NCBI GenBank assembly: GCA_037127255.1
Contig: JBANSL010000003.1
Span: 22,654,314-22,718,313, forward strand
Length of the DNA: 64,000 nt
Direction: 5' to 3'
Source of the DNA: Persicaria tinctoria
Taxonomy: Eukaryota; Streptophyta; Magnoliopsida; Caryophyllales; Polygonaceae
Below are positions 20,869-32,479 of the stretch, piece by piece. The position numbers were made by a program, and so were the translations under genes. Under the pieces are notes generated by a model. The model had not been told where the DNA came from. It did not search any database and saw only the letters and a program-made list of their open reading frames with translations. How positions within the stretch are numbered: the first letter of the stretch is position 1; every line of letters starts with the position of its first letter.

Positions 20869-22030
20869 ACTACACAAGCACATAAAAAGAAGATAAAAAA
20901 TGATGAATGGTATGAAATCATTTTCAAATCAGCAGGTAAATGGATACATTACACATATTATCAAAATAGGGGGAACAAGAGAGGTTGAAAAACTTTACTG
21001 AGAATATATCTAGTCACAATATATGAAAAAAATAACAGCCAACAGTAAAAATGTTAAAGCATCACTTAGTAGTAATGTAGTAAACATTCAGGCTAGAAGC
21101 GGAGCTGTTAGTCAAAGATAAAACCATATCCTACAGATATCCTGGTGAGCTTGTTTATTATTCACATCAGAAAGAGCTCCTATAGGCAACTGTTACAGGA
21201 TGCATAAAATGATATAGCCACAGGTCTCTGCAACACTGCATAGGTCAACCTGGCAATAAAGTGCATTGTCTAGCAGCAATAATGTTCAAGCAGAAATATG
21301 AAGAAGCCTCTATTTTTTCCAAACTCGTGATACCAAATTATTCCAGGCCACACAAATAGTTACAAAACACACACACACACAGAAGAGACATGCATATCGA
21401 AGTAGGTAAACATACAACAACAACGATAAGAGTTCCATTTAACGACCTAGAAATCAGAACTTCCTCCATGAAAGATTTGATGTAGATGTTCCAAGTTATA
21501 AAGCCATTTTGATAGTTTCTTTCGATAATTTCTGATGACTTAAAACAATTTTGAAGGCTCTGCAGAAACCAGTTCTAACACCTCGGGATTCAAAATGCAA
21601 ATCTGGAACAACATATTCTAAATTCTAACTCCTCCGATCCGTCAAATTCATATCAGAAGACACCAACACAATTGTAAGACGAACGCAGCGAACGGGACTC
21701 TTACCAGCAATCACTGGTAAGAGTCAAGTTCCGAAAGCCTAAATCTGTCACCGTCTTAGCTCAAATCAATTCAAAGAAATACATAAATAAGGTCGAATAA
21801 ATGCAATCCACATCCAAATCTAAAATCTGGACCAAAAGTAACTACGTATGATGAAAAGTGGAAGTAGAGGGAGAGATGGAAATACCAGGAAGCAGGTGTG
21901 GAGATGGATTGGAGCCGCCGGCGATATATGAAACTTCGCTTCCTATCAAGTGAAGAGAGAAAATCGTCTGGATGAGCGCCTGGTGAAGTGGGGACTGGTG
22001 AGGTGGTGGGAGGAATTCAAAAGCCCTAAA
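20869..22030 (-). other. eRF1 5' leader with probable intron
   Basis: Plant eRF1 genes usually have an intron in the 5' UTR. A candidate first leader exon is about 21885-22030, with donor TG|GTATTTCC near 21884 and acceptor near 20869. The interval is T-rich on the minus strand and has no coding content. A perfect 11-bp inverted repeat sits at 21697-21724. Confidence 0.5.
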
Positions 22031-22039
22031 CTCCAACAC

Positions 22040-23280
22040 CGGTTATCTAACCATAGTTAGCTGTTTGGTTGACGTCTTCCAGGGTTAAGTCTCCGGCGGC
22101 TTTTTGAGTCACCGCCACACATTCAATCCAAAATCAGTGTCGCAAAAGGCAATCCGTCGCATTCTCTTTTTTTTTTTTTAGGTCTAAACATTCTCTCTTT
22201 TTTTTTGTTCGTTGTAATCGCATTCTCTAAAAACGTTGAATAATTTAGAGCTGGGATGTATGCAAAAGTTCTGAAATTATCATTTTAATCTTTAAAGACA
22301 TTTTCATATTTAAAAAACCGTATTAATATGTGACTCAGGATGATCCATTGGTGTGAAGAAAGGGGTGTCATGGTGAGGAGGTTCGGGTTTAATCCCTACC
22401 TCCGTTCAGGTTTATCTTGCTCTCTATCAGAGAATCGGAGATGAGTTCCTTGTCATCCAAAAAAAACTGTATTAATAAGATAAAACACATGACGCGATAC
22501 GGTCACCCAGAGTTGACACTGTATGTGCCGACATTGACACCCGAAGTCGACGGCCATGAGCGTGCTCTTGGCCTGCGAGAATCCCTGCAAGTTCTGTGGA
22601 ACGACGTCGAATCAGTCCCTCAGTCAACACCGACTCCCATAGTCGGCATATCACATCATTAACGGTAATAACCATAATGCTAATGACCCAAATGAAGTTA
22701 TAAATGAACAACTTATTTGAATCTTCGTCACAATCTATTCCAAAATCATTGTAACTGTAAATGTCTAATGGTAGCTCAACTCATTCATCGTCTTCCGATG
22801 ACGACATTATACCGACAAGATATCAACGACACTTATCAAAATACTACCGAAGAGCTTCAAGCCTTCAACGTTACTTACCACCCCTCACCCCCTATTTATA
22901 GGACTCCATTCTCTCCTTCTGCCGACTTCGAAAGGCGATATCGGCAAAACGATTATCAACTCCGAACTCCCGCGTCGACAAATCATCTATCGACACCGAA
23001 AGTCGATGTTTTGACGATATAATGTTGTGTAAATAACAAGCCTATTTTAAAAAAAAAAGACAAATGAATCAGTGACGTAATATTTAGCTTGACATTAGAG
23101 AAACTCAGAAAAAATATGTCATTCGCACAGAAAAAATAATTCATTCGCACACAAAAAATATATATAGTTGAATCAAAGGTGCAATTATGAGTTTCTTTTA
23201 GATGGTTTGAAGATAATTCATTCGCACAGAAAAAATAGATCATTTGTTATTTACGCACGCGTTTTTAGGATCATAAAAAC
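22040..23280. other. unassigned intergenic DNA
   Basis: Includes a stretch (22500-23025) of more balanced composition with several GTCGAC/GTCGA motifs and a TATA-like CTATTTATAGG at 22893, which may be a decayed LTR. Three copies of a TTCATTCGCACAGAAAAAAT-like motif occur at 23115-23240. The left flank of the following CACTA element (ACGCACGCGTTTTTAGGATC) resembles a Stowaway subterminal block. Nothing here is a supportable gene. Confidence 0.4.
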
Positions 23281-24419
23281 ATTCACTAATAGAAAAACCG
23301 TCCTTTTTCGACGCTTTTTAAGTCCATTGTCGACGCATAAAAGCGTGGAGAAAAAGTTTCTCGACACTCTAAAAAAGCGCCGAAAATGTCAACGCCATAA
23401 ATGGCCGACACTTTTAATCGTAGAAATTTATGACGCTTTTAAATGCCAAGAATACATTTTCGACGTTTTGCTCTTCAACTATCCCATTATGTTCCCATGC
23501 ATTTCTCGCCCATTTATTGATGTTAATAAGCGTCGAGAATTAATTTTCCGGCAAAATTGAAATATTCTTTGGCGTAAAAAAAACATCGATAAAGGTAAGT
23601 TCCTCAAAATTCACTGCCCTTTTTGTGACAAGAAAAGGCGTCAAAAATTATTTTCACGGCAAAAGTATAATATTCTTTAATGTTAAAAAATCAATAATTA
23701 ATTTCCCTGTCATTCGTTGATGGGCTTTAAAATATGCTTCATTTGCATATTAATCCATGGATCAAAACATATATCTGCTTCTCATTAGATCAATGAAAGA
23801 AACCAACATTGTACTTGTAGGAAACAAAAACGGTAGTATATCGTATCTCCTAATAATTGAAAATATTGTCAATAGCTAGTGTCTCCTCTCCAATTTGTCC
23901 AACAAACATTCAAACTATGTGGATAAGATTTGATGTCTCAAAAAAACAAAAGCTAACTACTCAAAATCCATCTAGTTTGGCGAGCTTGACAAGTGGAGAT
24001 TGTCCATTCCATTACGAGCACTATCACCGCTCGATGCTGAAGCAACCTACAAAAATATAACAAGAAAAGTCTAAATATGTAATATATATAATTAACAAAT
24101 ATAATGGACCAAACTAAACAACCAAGAGGTACTTCAAAAAGCATCCATAAACTGTCCTTGCCAAAGAATGGGATGAACATGTTTCTCTTGCATCACCAAG
24201 TGATTTTTCTAGCATCTTTGCACATCCATCTTGTGGATTGATTTCAATTTTTGGTAAAGGAAATGAGAAGTTGCAGGGAGAATTCAAGTATGAATATTAA
24301 TACGTGGCACATATGGCTATCAAAAGTATATCAATCACATTTCACAGGCCATACAGAAAAAATGAACAAAAAGAGTTGCATAAGCAAACACTTAACACCA
24401 TTGAGATCCCCGAATCGAT

Positions 24420-24933
24420 TGACACTAACCTGAGAATTATCCTCGCGTAAAGCTGACTGAGCATTAGAAAAAAACTCATCCGACACCTTCCCACTACGAA
24501 GTGCATCAAGTGCTTGTAATAATATTTGATTCCTTTGATCGGCCCTTGCATGAAGTTTTTGGTTTTCTTGCTCCATATTTGCTAGCTTTGCTTTCATGCT
24601 TTCCAATTCCGAAGAGCTATTGAGTACTGTTGTAGATTCACATCCAGTTTTCCTCAAAATACCATGCACTCCAAAAATAGCACTTTGTTTGACTCCAAAC
24701 CCAAAGCCAACCGGTCTCTTAGGATTTTCATCCCTATAAATCAGTTTATCAAATACCGCATTCTCAATCTCTGTACGAGACTTTGTAGGTGAGGAATTTT
24801 GAACAAGTTTTTCAACATTGTGACGCGCTTCTTCCTGTTTTGGAATGAAAAATAACACAATCACACATTGACAATTAACCATGCTGTTTTCAAGAAGTTT
24901 CAAGTTGAGGTTTTGGGTGTCGTTGCATGCCAT
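24420..24933 (-). pseudogene. Transposase_24 (En/Spm, TNP1-type) fragment
   Basis: Contains EIENAVFDKLIYRDENPKR, then FGFGVKQSAIFGVHGILRK and a coiled coil SELESMKAKLANMEQENQKL. This matches the C-terminal region of plant Transposase_24 proteins, the DNA-binding accessory factor of CACTA elements. The upstream part is lost and the 3' end runs into probable intron sequence after about 24430. It lies inside the CACTA element in the element's own orientation. Confidence 0.75.
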
Positions 24934-25501
24934 CCTAAAGAAAGATAAGTAGATGTCATGTCAACTCTAAGGACTTTCAAGGTTCAAAATTTCGAAAAGA
25001 GTAAAGATTGTTTTTTCTCTTGGAATCCGATAAAATCAAAAATTTCTCGCATATGCCATCTGCTCAATACAAAGGTTACCTCTATAGACATGCATTGATG
25101 GTTTAGACAACTAAATACTATGTATCCCTTTTTTACCGTTTATAAATGAAATAGTTCTCATAGTTGTACATACATTTACAAAAGAAGCTAAGCTCAAGAG
25201 GAATAACAAGCCTTGATGTATAAAGGAAGGGAAAGTGAAACTACTCAACAAGATAAATGAAGGGAAAAAAATATAAAGGCAAAGAGGAAATGTTGTGTAC
25301 CAATCATTTTGCAGAGTTGGTGTTATCAACGAATCCTCCTCCAGCTTTGGTGTGAGTCAGTTTACAAAATTCCAAATGACTAGGTTGTTTTTCGTTAGTT
25401 TGAACCTGAAATAGATAGATTCATTATTAAAAACATTCAAGAATTGACATCATCTTAAATAAGCAAACAAAAAAAAAACACAAATATCAAAAATGAAGAA
25501 A

Positions 25502-25798
25502 TTATACAAAATCACTGATTGCTGCTTCCTTATTGCTCGTTAAATCATCTCCTAAAATACGTTGAACTATATCCCCTTTTCCATGATGAATCCAATTCTT
25601 ATAAGAAGTGTAAAACCCTTTGAACAAAAGCCGTTTCTCTACTTCATCTACGAGCAACCACTTACTCACCTTACATTTTTTGCAAGGACATCGAGTTATA
25701 CCTTCTACAAGGTTTTCCTTAGTCAACTTTATGAAGTTGATAACCCCATTTATATAATCATCATGATCATTTGGTAGTTCAATCCAACTTGTATCCAT
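25502..25798 (-). pseudogene. CACTA transposase-associated domain fragment
   Basis: 98 codons open MDTSWIELPNDHDDYINGV and carry CPCKKCKVSKWLLVDEVEKR and YTSYKNWIHHGK. This is the N-terminal Transpos_assoc domain of TNPD-type transposases (MDxSWM, then CPCxxCxN, then xWxxHGE). The protein breaks off after ILGDDL; the following catalytic domain is absent from the element. Confidence 0.85.
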
Positions 25799-26868
25799 GC
25801 CTACATATGAACATATGCTACTATATTATGATAAAGACTATGTAACCAAGAAATACATACACATCATACATGTGTTGGGTGGGTTGGGGGGATGGGGGTA
25901 TCTATGTGTATTATCTATAGATGTATTAATACTTATCAATCAAGATGATAGTGATGCAAACAGGACAAATTAAGACAGTGAAAATCATAGTAAACGTGTG
26001 TAAGTGAAAATCATTATCAAATAAATGAAAAACAGGCAAGAAAAATTAAGAAATTGCAGCTTCAAACTAGGAACCAAACAAAGACAGTGAAAGGAATATA
26101 TGTATCTTTAGTTAGACATGCAGTTCCAAAAATTCACACAAGCATGAAGCAATCGTTTAAAATTAAGATCATGAATAATATGAACACTTCCATCTTCTTT
26201 TCTCATGTCAATATTCTCATTATGTGTGGATGCATATAAAGAGCGGGCTAGGACACGAGATGGAGATCCCAACACTCTCAAGTGTTCTCAAATGGACAAA
26301 GAAAGAATCAAGGGGTTCAAGCTGGAAGAGCAAGGCTAAGAAATTAAATAGCTAGCAATGGCAGAAGTAGTTTACTATTTATACAGACAACAAGAAATGA
26401 GATAATAGTTGAAGGCAAGCTCCAAATTAGAGAGGTTATTGTCCACCTAATCAAAACACACACCTATAGGGTCTTATATGCTACATTTCCTCTCTTATTC
26501 ACACAATAAGACCTACTGCAAGAGGAAAGCTTGGAGGAAAGCTAGCAAATGATACTCCACAACAAGCTCACGGAGGGAGGGATCTGCACTTGGACGGTTG
26601 GACCATAGGTTCCCCACACCATATTGTTGAGGCCATAGAAGTGTTTAGCACTAAATAGGGTGATGTATCAAGAGGTCCCCCACCTCAATTTTTTTTTGGA
26701 GGGAAAAACAGTAGCTTTATATTATTACTCTCGTATATCGTTTTCAAAGAAGCAAAGTAAAACCAATATGGAAATGTGAAACTGAAAAGAAGAACACAAA
26801 CAATAGCTTTATATTATAACTCCCCCACCTCATTTTGCTCATTGACTCCCCTAAAATCTGCTTGAATT

Positions 26869-26880
26869 TGTGTGTGTGTG

Positions 26881-26916
<36 letters not shown>

Positions 26917-26917
26917 C
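26869..26917. repeat. compound (GT)n(AT)n(ATA)n microsatellite
   Basis: About 7 GT, 4 AT and 8 ATA units in succession, inside the CACTA element. Confidence 0.95.
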
Positions 26918-28019
26918 TCCATTAACATTAAAAAAAAGGGTTGAATCTTGAATCGGTAAAAGGGCTGTAGCCCATTTCAACAGATGTAGTTGATTAATCT
27001 TCAAATTCAGCACATATATACCCAAATTCATACATCAAATAGAGAGGTTATACTCACCTAGACAGATCCCAGAATAGATGCAACCTTACTAATTGAATCC
27101 CCATAAAAAGAAAAACTCAGCCCTGATCAACCTACACACCAGAACAATAAAAAACCTAAGTAGAGCACAACCAAGAAAGAGGGCAAAATCAATCAAATTA
27201 ACAGGACCTAAAAAATAATCAACTTCATTTAAGAGAGGTTTAAACAGTACATCAAATTGATCGGTGGTTTCCACATTAATTATTGGTAAATTTGAAACCA
27301 CACCAAAATAAATTTGCAAAGTACTAATCGACAGATTTGCAGAGAATAGGCCACTTACTTGTAAAATTGAGAATTTAGGTGTCAATGGAACCTTCTGCGA
27401 ATACCTAATAGCAACTCCTAATCCGGAATTTAGACGATCTGAACATCGAACAACCAAAACCGCAAGCCAAGCCACGTTGAATGCTTGCCGACTTCAACAA
27501 CTGCCGCCAAGTCACCGTCTTCAAAAAGCCAATTTAGAAATTGAAATCGGAACTCACATATCTGATTACCTCTTTAGTTTTGACGCTTGCGGAATTAAGT
27601 GTAGAAATTGCTTTGAAATTTCATCCAAACAAGAAGGGTTTCGATTAGTGCTTGAATTGCCTTGAATTTGGTGGGGAGAGATTGCAATCCATTTAATTTA
27701 GCAATTTTTTTTAATACTAAGTATCTACTTCTAATATTTTTGGGATTACTTTTCCATTTTCACACCTTACCCGCAAAAGAACTGCCTCCTTAGCATTTAT
27801 TGACCTTTTTTTTTATGGGTTTTCGATAATTTTAAGCGTAAAGAGATATCAACGCTATATATCGTCAAAATTTCCATCACAATTGTTACGTGCGCCTCAT
27901 TCTCTCCCGGCGAATTCCAAAAGCGCCGAGGGTAAAACATAGATAATGGCCTCCTTTTCTAGTAGTGATTATAAAAAATCATTTTTTTAATATTTTAATT
28001 TTTTTTATTAAGTAAAGAT

Positions 28020-28760
28020 TTGAGATCAGGCAAGCCAGATTCTCGAGAGTTCGATGAATCGGCAGATAGAAACCGACTAAACATACAGAGAATATAGAAA
28101 ACAGGCACAATGAAATAAGCAGAAACAACAACTACAACAAGATGACCTAAGCAGAACTACTCCTAGAAGTTGAAGACGTCGGCGAAGAACGAAGCTAAAC
28201 ACCATCGAACAGTAGCACCGCGGACCATCGGTATCGCAGACAAAACTCTAAAGAAGCTCCTTCCCGTATACGAAGTCGCCCTAAAAGCACCACCTCGACC
28301 TCAGCCAGTCCCGAATCCGAACTCCACGCCCTTAACCAAGCAGAAGAACTCCTAGAAATGTCGGAAGTAGAGCCACACACTGCTCGTGCAAAAACGCCAA
28401 TCAAATTCAGCCAAGCGAAATTCGGTCAAGCTCTTTCGGAATTTGATCAAAACCTTTCAGGCTTTATATATATAAATAAAATCGGGTTTTCCTCCCAGAT
28501 TTAAAAAAAAAAACAATTTTCTTTTCGGACTGGCTTGGGCCCAAAGCACAATTTCAAGCCCAATGCCCCACCTTCGGGCCCAAGTATCACCCCCGAGCCA
28601 AAGATGCAAGCAAACACTGACTACGCAACACAAGGAGGAAGCGAGCTACAACGCCAACGACCACCACCACCCTGGGGAAGGGGTGAAAAAGCGGGACCAC
28701 CACATAATAAGCATGTAAATATAAAAAAAAAGTTAATATTTTATATAGTTAATATTTTAT
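28020..28760. other. unassigned, possible retroelement debris
   Basis: A purine/pyrimidine-mixed tract with short open frames and no motif I recognise. Around 28728-28760 a TTAATATTTTATATAGTT block matches the subterminal part of the Stowaway family, probably a truncated end. Confidence 0.35.
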
Positions 28761-28766
28761 GGAGTG

Positions 28767-30959
28767 GGGCTTTGTCGGGATTAATAAGAAAGAGCATTGA
28801 TGGAAGGGGATTAGGATTGCCAAAATTGCTCCCAAAGTTTCACACCTATTTTTTTTGCTCACGATAGTATTTTATTCGCAAGAGCACATTCTCAACAGAG
28901 CTCATAAATCGTGGCCGGATATCCTCCATGTGTATGGAGAAGCTTCAGGTCAACAGGTGAACTTGGTGAAGCCCGAAGTATCGATTAGCAGAAATGTGAG
29001 CGGGGAGGTTAGGGAGGAAATCCAAACTGGGTTAGGCATAGCGGAGGTTAAGAAGCACAGAAGTGTTTGGAGTTTCCAACCATGGTGGGTAGATTAAAGA
29101 GGGTAATTTTTAGTAGTGCCAGGGAGAGGATATGGAAAAAGTTGAAGGGATGGAAGGAAAGAGCACTATCTAGAGCGGGGAAGGAGATCCTATTAAAATC
29201 GATTGCCAGGCGATCCCGACATACAATACTATGTCCTGCTAGTGGCTGGCTTCTCTTTGTCGAGAGATCGAGCAATTAATGTGCAATTTCTTTGGGGGGG
29301 GGGGGAGGGGGGGGGGGGACGATGACGAGAGGAGAAAGATCCACTAGATGTCTTGGCAGCGGATGTGTCTGTCGAAGGAGAAAGATGGTATGGGCTTAAG
29401 GGACATGGAATTGTTCAATCAGGCTTTATTGGTTAAGCAAGGTTGGCGGATTCACAATGAACACGATTCTTTGTTGGCACGTCTTCTTAAGGCTTGCTAC
29501 TTCCTACACTCGACATTTATGCAGGCTAAGGTGGGATATGACCCGAGCTTCACATGGAGGAGTATTATGTACGGTAGGGAGATCTTAGAGGAAGGCATGG
29601 TGTGGGCTGTCGAAAATGAAGAAAGTATTAAGGAGTGGAAGGATAGGTGGATTCCTTGGTCGATCTCGTTTAAACCTATTGCAAACGTGGAGGGTAGGGA
29701 GGTGAACACGAGAGTAAGTGAGTTCATTGATTGGAGGATGGGAGGTTGAGATATGGGGGAAATTCAAGTGGCTTTCATCCCTTGCGGTGCAGAGGTAATC
29801 CTAAAAATCCACTTGATTGATGTGATGACTCCGAACATGCTTTATTGGTTCCGTTCTAGGAGCGGAGAATTCACAATCAAAACAGTTTACCATGTCATCA
29901 TGGAGAGGAAAGGAAGCATGAATGGGAGGCCAGAGGCTTCGAACCCAGGCCCAACGAACCGGTTGTGGAATAAGGTGTGAAATCTGTCTCGCGTGTACGA
30001 AACTTCATTTGGTGGGCGTGTAAGGAAATTGTGCCTTGTGGTATGGCTTTAGTGAGGCGGCGCGTAGAAGTGAATGAAAGATGTGACCTCTTTAGTAGGG
30101 ATGAATGAATTATGCACGTCCTATATGAGTGTCGGGCATCGTCGGAAGTATGGAAGTGTGTTCCAGAGCTAAGCAAGACAGGGAGGGGCTGCAAAAGCTT
30201 CATTAATTAGGCTGGAGTGGGTTTCAAAGAGAAGAGTGTCGAGTTGTATGCTTTGTGGGTTGTCCTCACTAGTGACATGTAGTATACTAGAAATAGGAGG
30301 TGCTTTGAGGGGATTACAGTGGATTTGAGGTTGCTAGTTGAGGAGGCGTGGTCGGTTGTGCAGAAGACGATAGCTTTGGGACACTGTGTAGCTGCTCGAC
30401 TGGGGCAAATCAGTTGGCACGCTTCTTGTGCGAGGTGTGGTGGCTCCCGGACGAAGGGTTGATCAAGATAAACTGTGACGCCTCCGCAACTAATAAGCAT
30501 GGTTGTGGCATAGTCACGATTGCATGGGAATTCAAATGGGGCACTGCTCTGGGCTGCTGCGAGAACTATCCAAGAGGGCACTAGGCCCTTTTTTGCGAAG
30601 CTGGAGGCGGTATTTTGGGCAGTTCAGCTAGCAAATGAGCATGGGATGGGTAGCGTTGTGATCGAGTCGGATTGCCAACAACTCATTCGGCTTGATTCAA
30701 GCTGCAACATCTCATATAAATGAGTGATTGGCCAACTGTTGCATAAGATCCTTTGGCTGGTCAGGAGTTTCAGACGATGCTTATGGAGTCACGTTAGGCG
30801 GGAAGGAAACCAAGCTGGGGATTGTCTAGTGAAAACTAAACCTTTTTATTTTTATTATATTACTTCAGAAGACGACCTTCCTAGTCAATTGTTTGATATT
30901 GTTTTTGGAGACCTTATGATTATGGAATAAAATGTTGAAATGCTTTCCTATCAAAAAAA
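28767..30959 (+). pseudogene. L1-type LINE remnant (RT 3' part, zf-RVT, RNase H)
   Basis: Reading left to right with several frameshifts: reverse transcriptase around the catalytic loop (FAHDSILFARA at about 28850, where the family has FADD), then VYGEASGQQVNLVKPEVSIS, thumb/connection segments at 29348-29980, a zinc-knuckle-type zf-RVT zone at 30000-30200, and RNase H at 30440-30840 (IKINCDASATNK; KLEAVFWAVQLANEHGM; VIESDCQQLI; HVRREGNQAGD). It ends with CCTATCAAAAAAAT, typical of a plant LINE tail. The catalytic FADD is mutated and frames are broken. The 5' half is missing, as in most truncated LINE copies. Confidence 0.8.
29293..29320 (+). repeat. G-rich tract inside the LINE remnant
   Basis: Two runs of 11-12 G separated by a single A. 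It is likely a slippage product or an assembly-sensitive spot, and it disrupts the RT frame. Confidence 0.9.
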
Positions 30960-32190
30960 TATTATCATCTTAAAAAATGCGCGTGAACAATAAATAACAT
31001 GTTTTTCCGAACTAATGGAGTATAAAATATCAAAATTTTGTTATATTTTTATATAATTTCAGAGTTATTATTACAACGTAAAAAATGATTTTAAAAATCA
31101 ATAAAAATATTTTTTTATCACCTTAAAAACGTGTTTCAATAATAAGCAATAAATAAAAGTAAACAAAGGGCAATATTATTTTTCGTTTCGTTTTATAATT
31201 CGTAGGATGCTGATTATTTTCACCATAAGCTTGGGTGAAACTTTCACCCAAGCTTCGTCCTAGTCATGGACTTTTGAGTGGTATAGGGGTTTGTTTGGAT
31301 TATGAATAAGTTATATTTATAAATATAAACACTTTTAAATGTTTGATTATAAAAATATATTTAAAATAACGCAACTTTTAAAGAAAATACTTTGTAAATT
31401 GTGTCAATTATATTAAGCTTAAAATATAATTATCAACTTTTCACAATAGTCTAAATTGGATTAAAGCAATTTATATAATGTTTAATTTTAAATTTATATT
31501 ACTTTAAATACATTATAAATAATATCAATATAACCCATTAGCCAGAGGGTTTAGCATCCTTTTGTGCAACCTAGGGTTTTTTACCCTCGTAATCTCCATG
31601 TTTGTGTGACCTTTGCAGAAATTGATTTAGGTTATTTTTTTCCATCTCCTTTGTGAGATTCCCCTGAATTTGGGGGTTTGTTTTAGTTTTGTTGTGGCAG
31701 ACCTTCTCCCTCGAGCCTCATTTGGTGCAGTCGGGTTTCGCTTCTTCTTGGTGGCCCTTTGTCTCTCGTTGTGGTGTGGGTTGGCCGAATTTGTTTTTGC
31801 AGTCGGATCCCCTTCCTTGTTGGTTTCGCTGGTGGTTTCATTTCTACCTGCCTGCGTTTCCTCATTGTCTTCCTGCCTCCTAGTCTACACCTCCTCTGTC
31901 GCCGGTCTCGTTGTTGAGTTCGGCCTTCACATCTCTTCCTGGATGTTTTCTCTGCCTTCTCCTCTTTCTGATGCCTGATCCTCTTCGGTTGTTGTCGTCA
32001 TTGTCCCCATCTTTGGCTGGCGCCGACAACGTTTTCGCCTCTGGTCCACCGTCTAACCCGCTTCGGCCCGTTGTCTTCATCCTTGGCGTGAAGGGTCCTT
32101 TGAGCCCAAGCTTTGGGTCCTTTGGGCCCGAGGATGAGAAAATGTCAATTTTAAAAATAAAAAAAAAATTTTTTTAAAGAAGTCCCAAAG
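30960..32190. other. intergenic, degenerate
   Basis: 30962-31175 carries broken Stowaway-type subterminal blocks (AAAAAATGCGCGTGAACAAT). 31230-31252 is an imperfect inverted repeat of AAGCTTGGGTGAAA. 31560-32150 is more GC-rich with overlapping low-complexity open frames on both strands and no recognisable motif. No gene is supported. Confidence 0.4.
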
Positions 32191-32479
32191 GGCCTTATTT
32201 AATTTTTAAATCCCAAAAAGGTTGGATAAAATTCCCAAAAGGGATTGACAAGCACTCAAAAGGGTTGAACCAAAATCCCGAAATGGTTCTCAAGTGCGTT
32301 GTACTTGGGTCGTTCTCGGCTGCTCTTTTGGTTGGTCTCGGTGGTCCTTTTCTTAGTTGGAGCTCTGGTGTCTCGGAGTCGAATCTGGCTGGGGTCTGTG
32401 GTCGAGGCGGTGTGTATCGAGGCGTCTCTGTGATCCAAAAGTTTCCTTGGAGGTTCGTCTTCACTTCCCACAAGGACTC

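Larger units (their letters stand above)
23284..27967 (-). mobile_element. CACTA (En/Spm) transposon, deletion derivative
   Basis: Left end CACTAATAGAAAA and reversed right end CACTACTAGAAAA, flanked by the 3-bp target duplication ATT (23281-23283 and 27968-27970), as expected for this superfamily. Subterminal regions carry many GACGCTTTT/AAAAGCGTCG-type motifs, the usual transposase-binding repeats. Transposase remnants read on the minus strand, so the element points right to left. At 4684 bp it lacks the catalytic TNPD (Transposase_21) core and should be non-autonomous. Confidence 0.92.
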
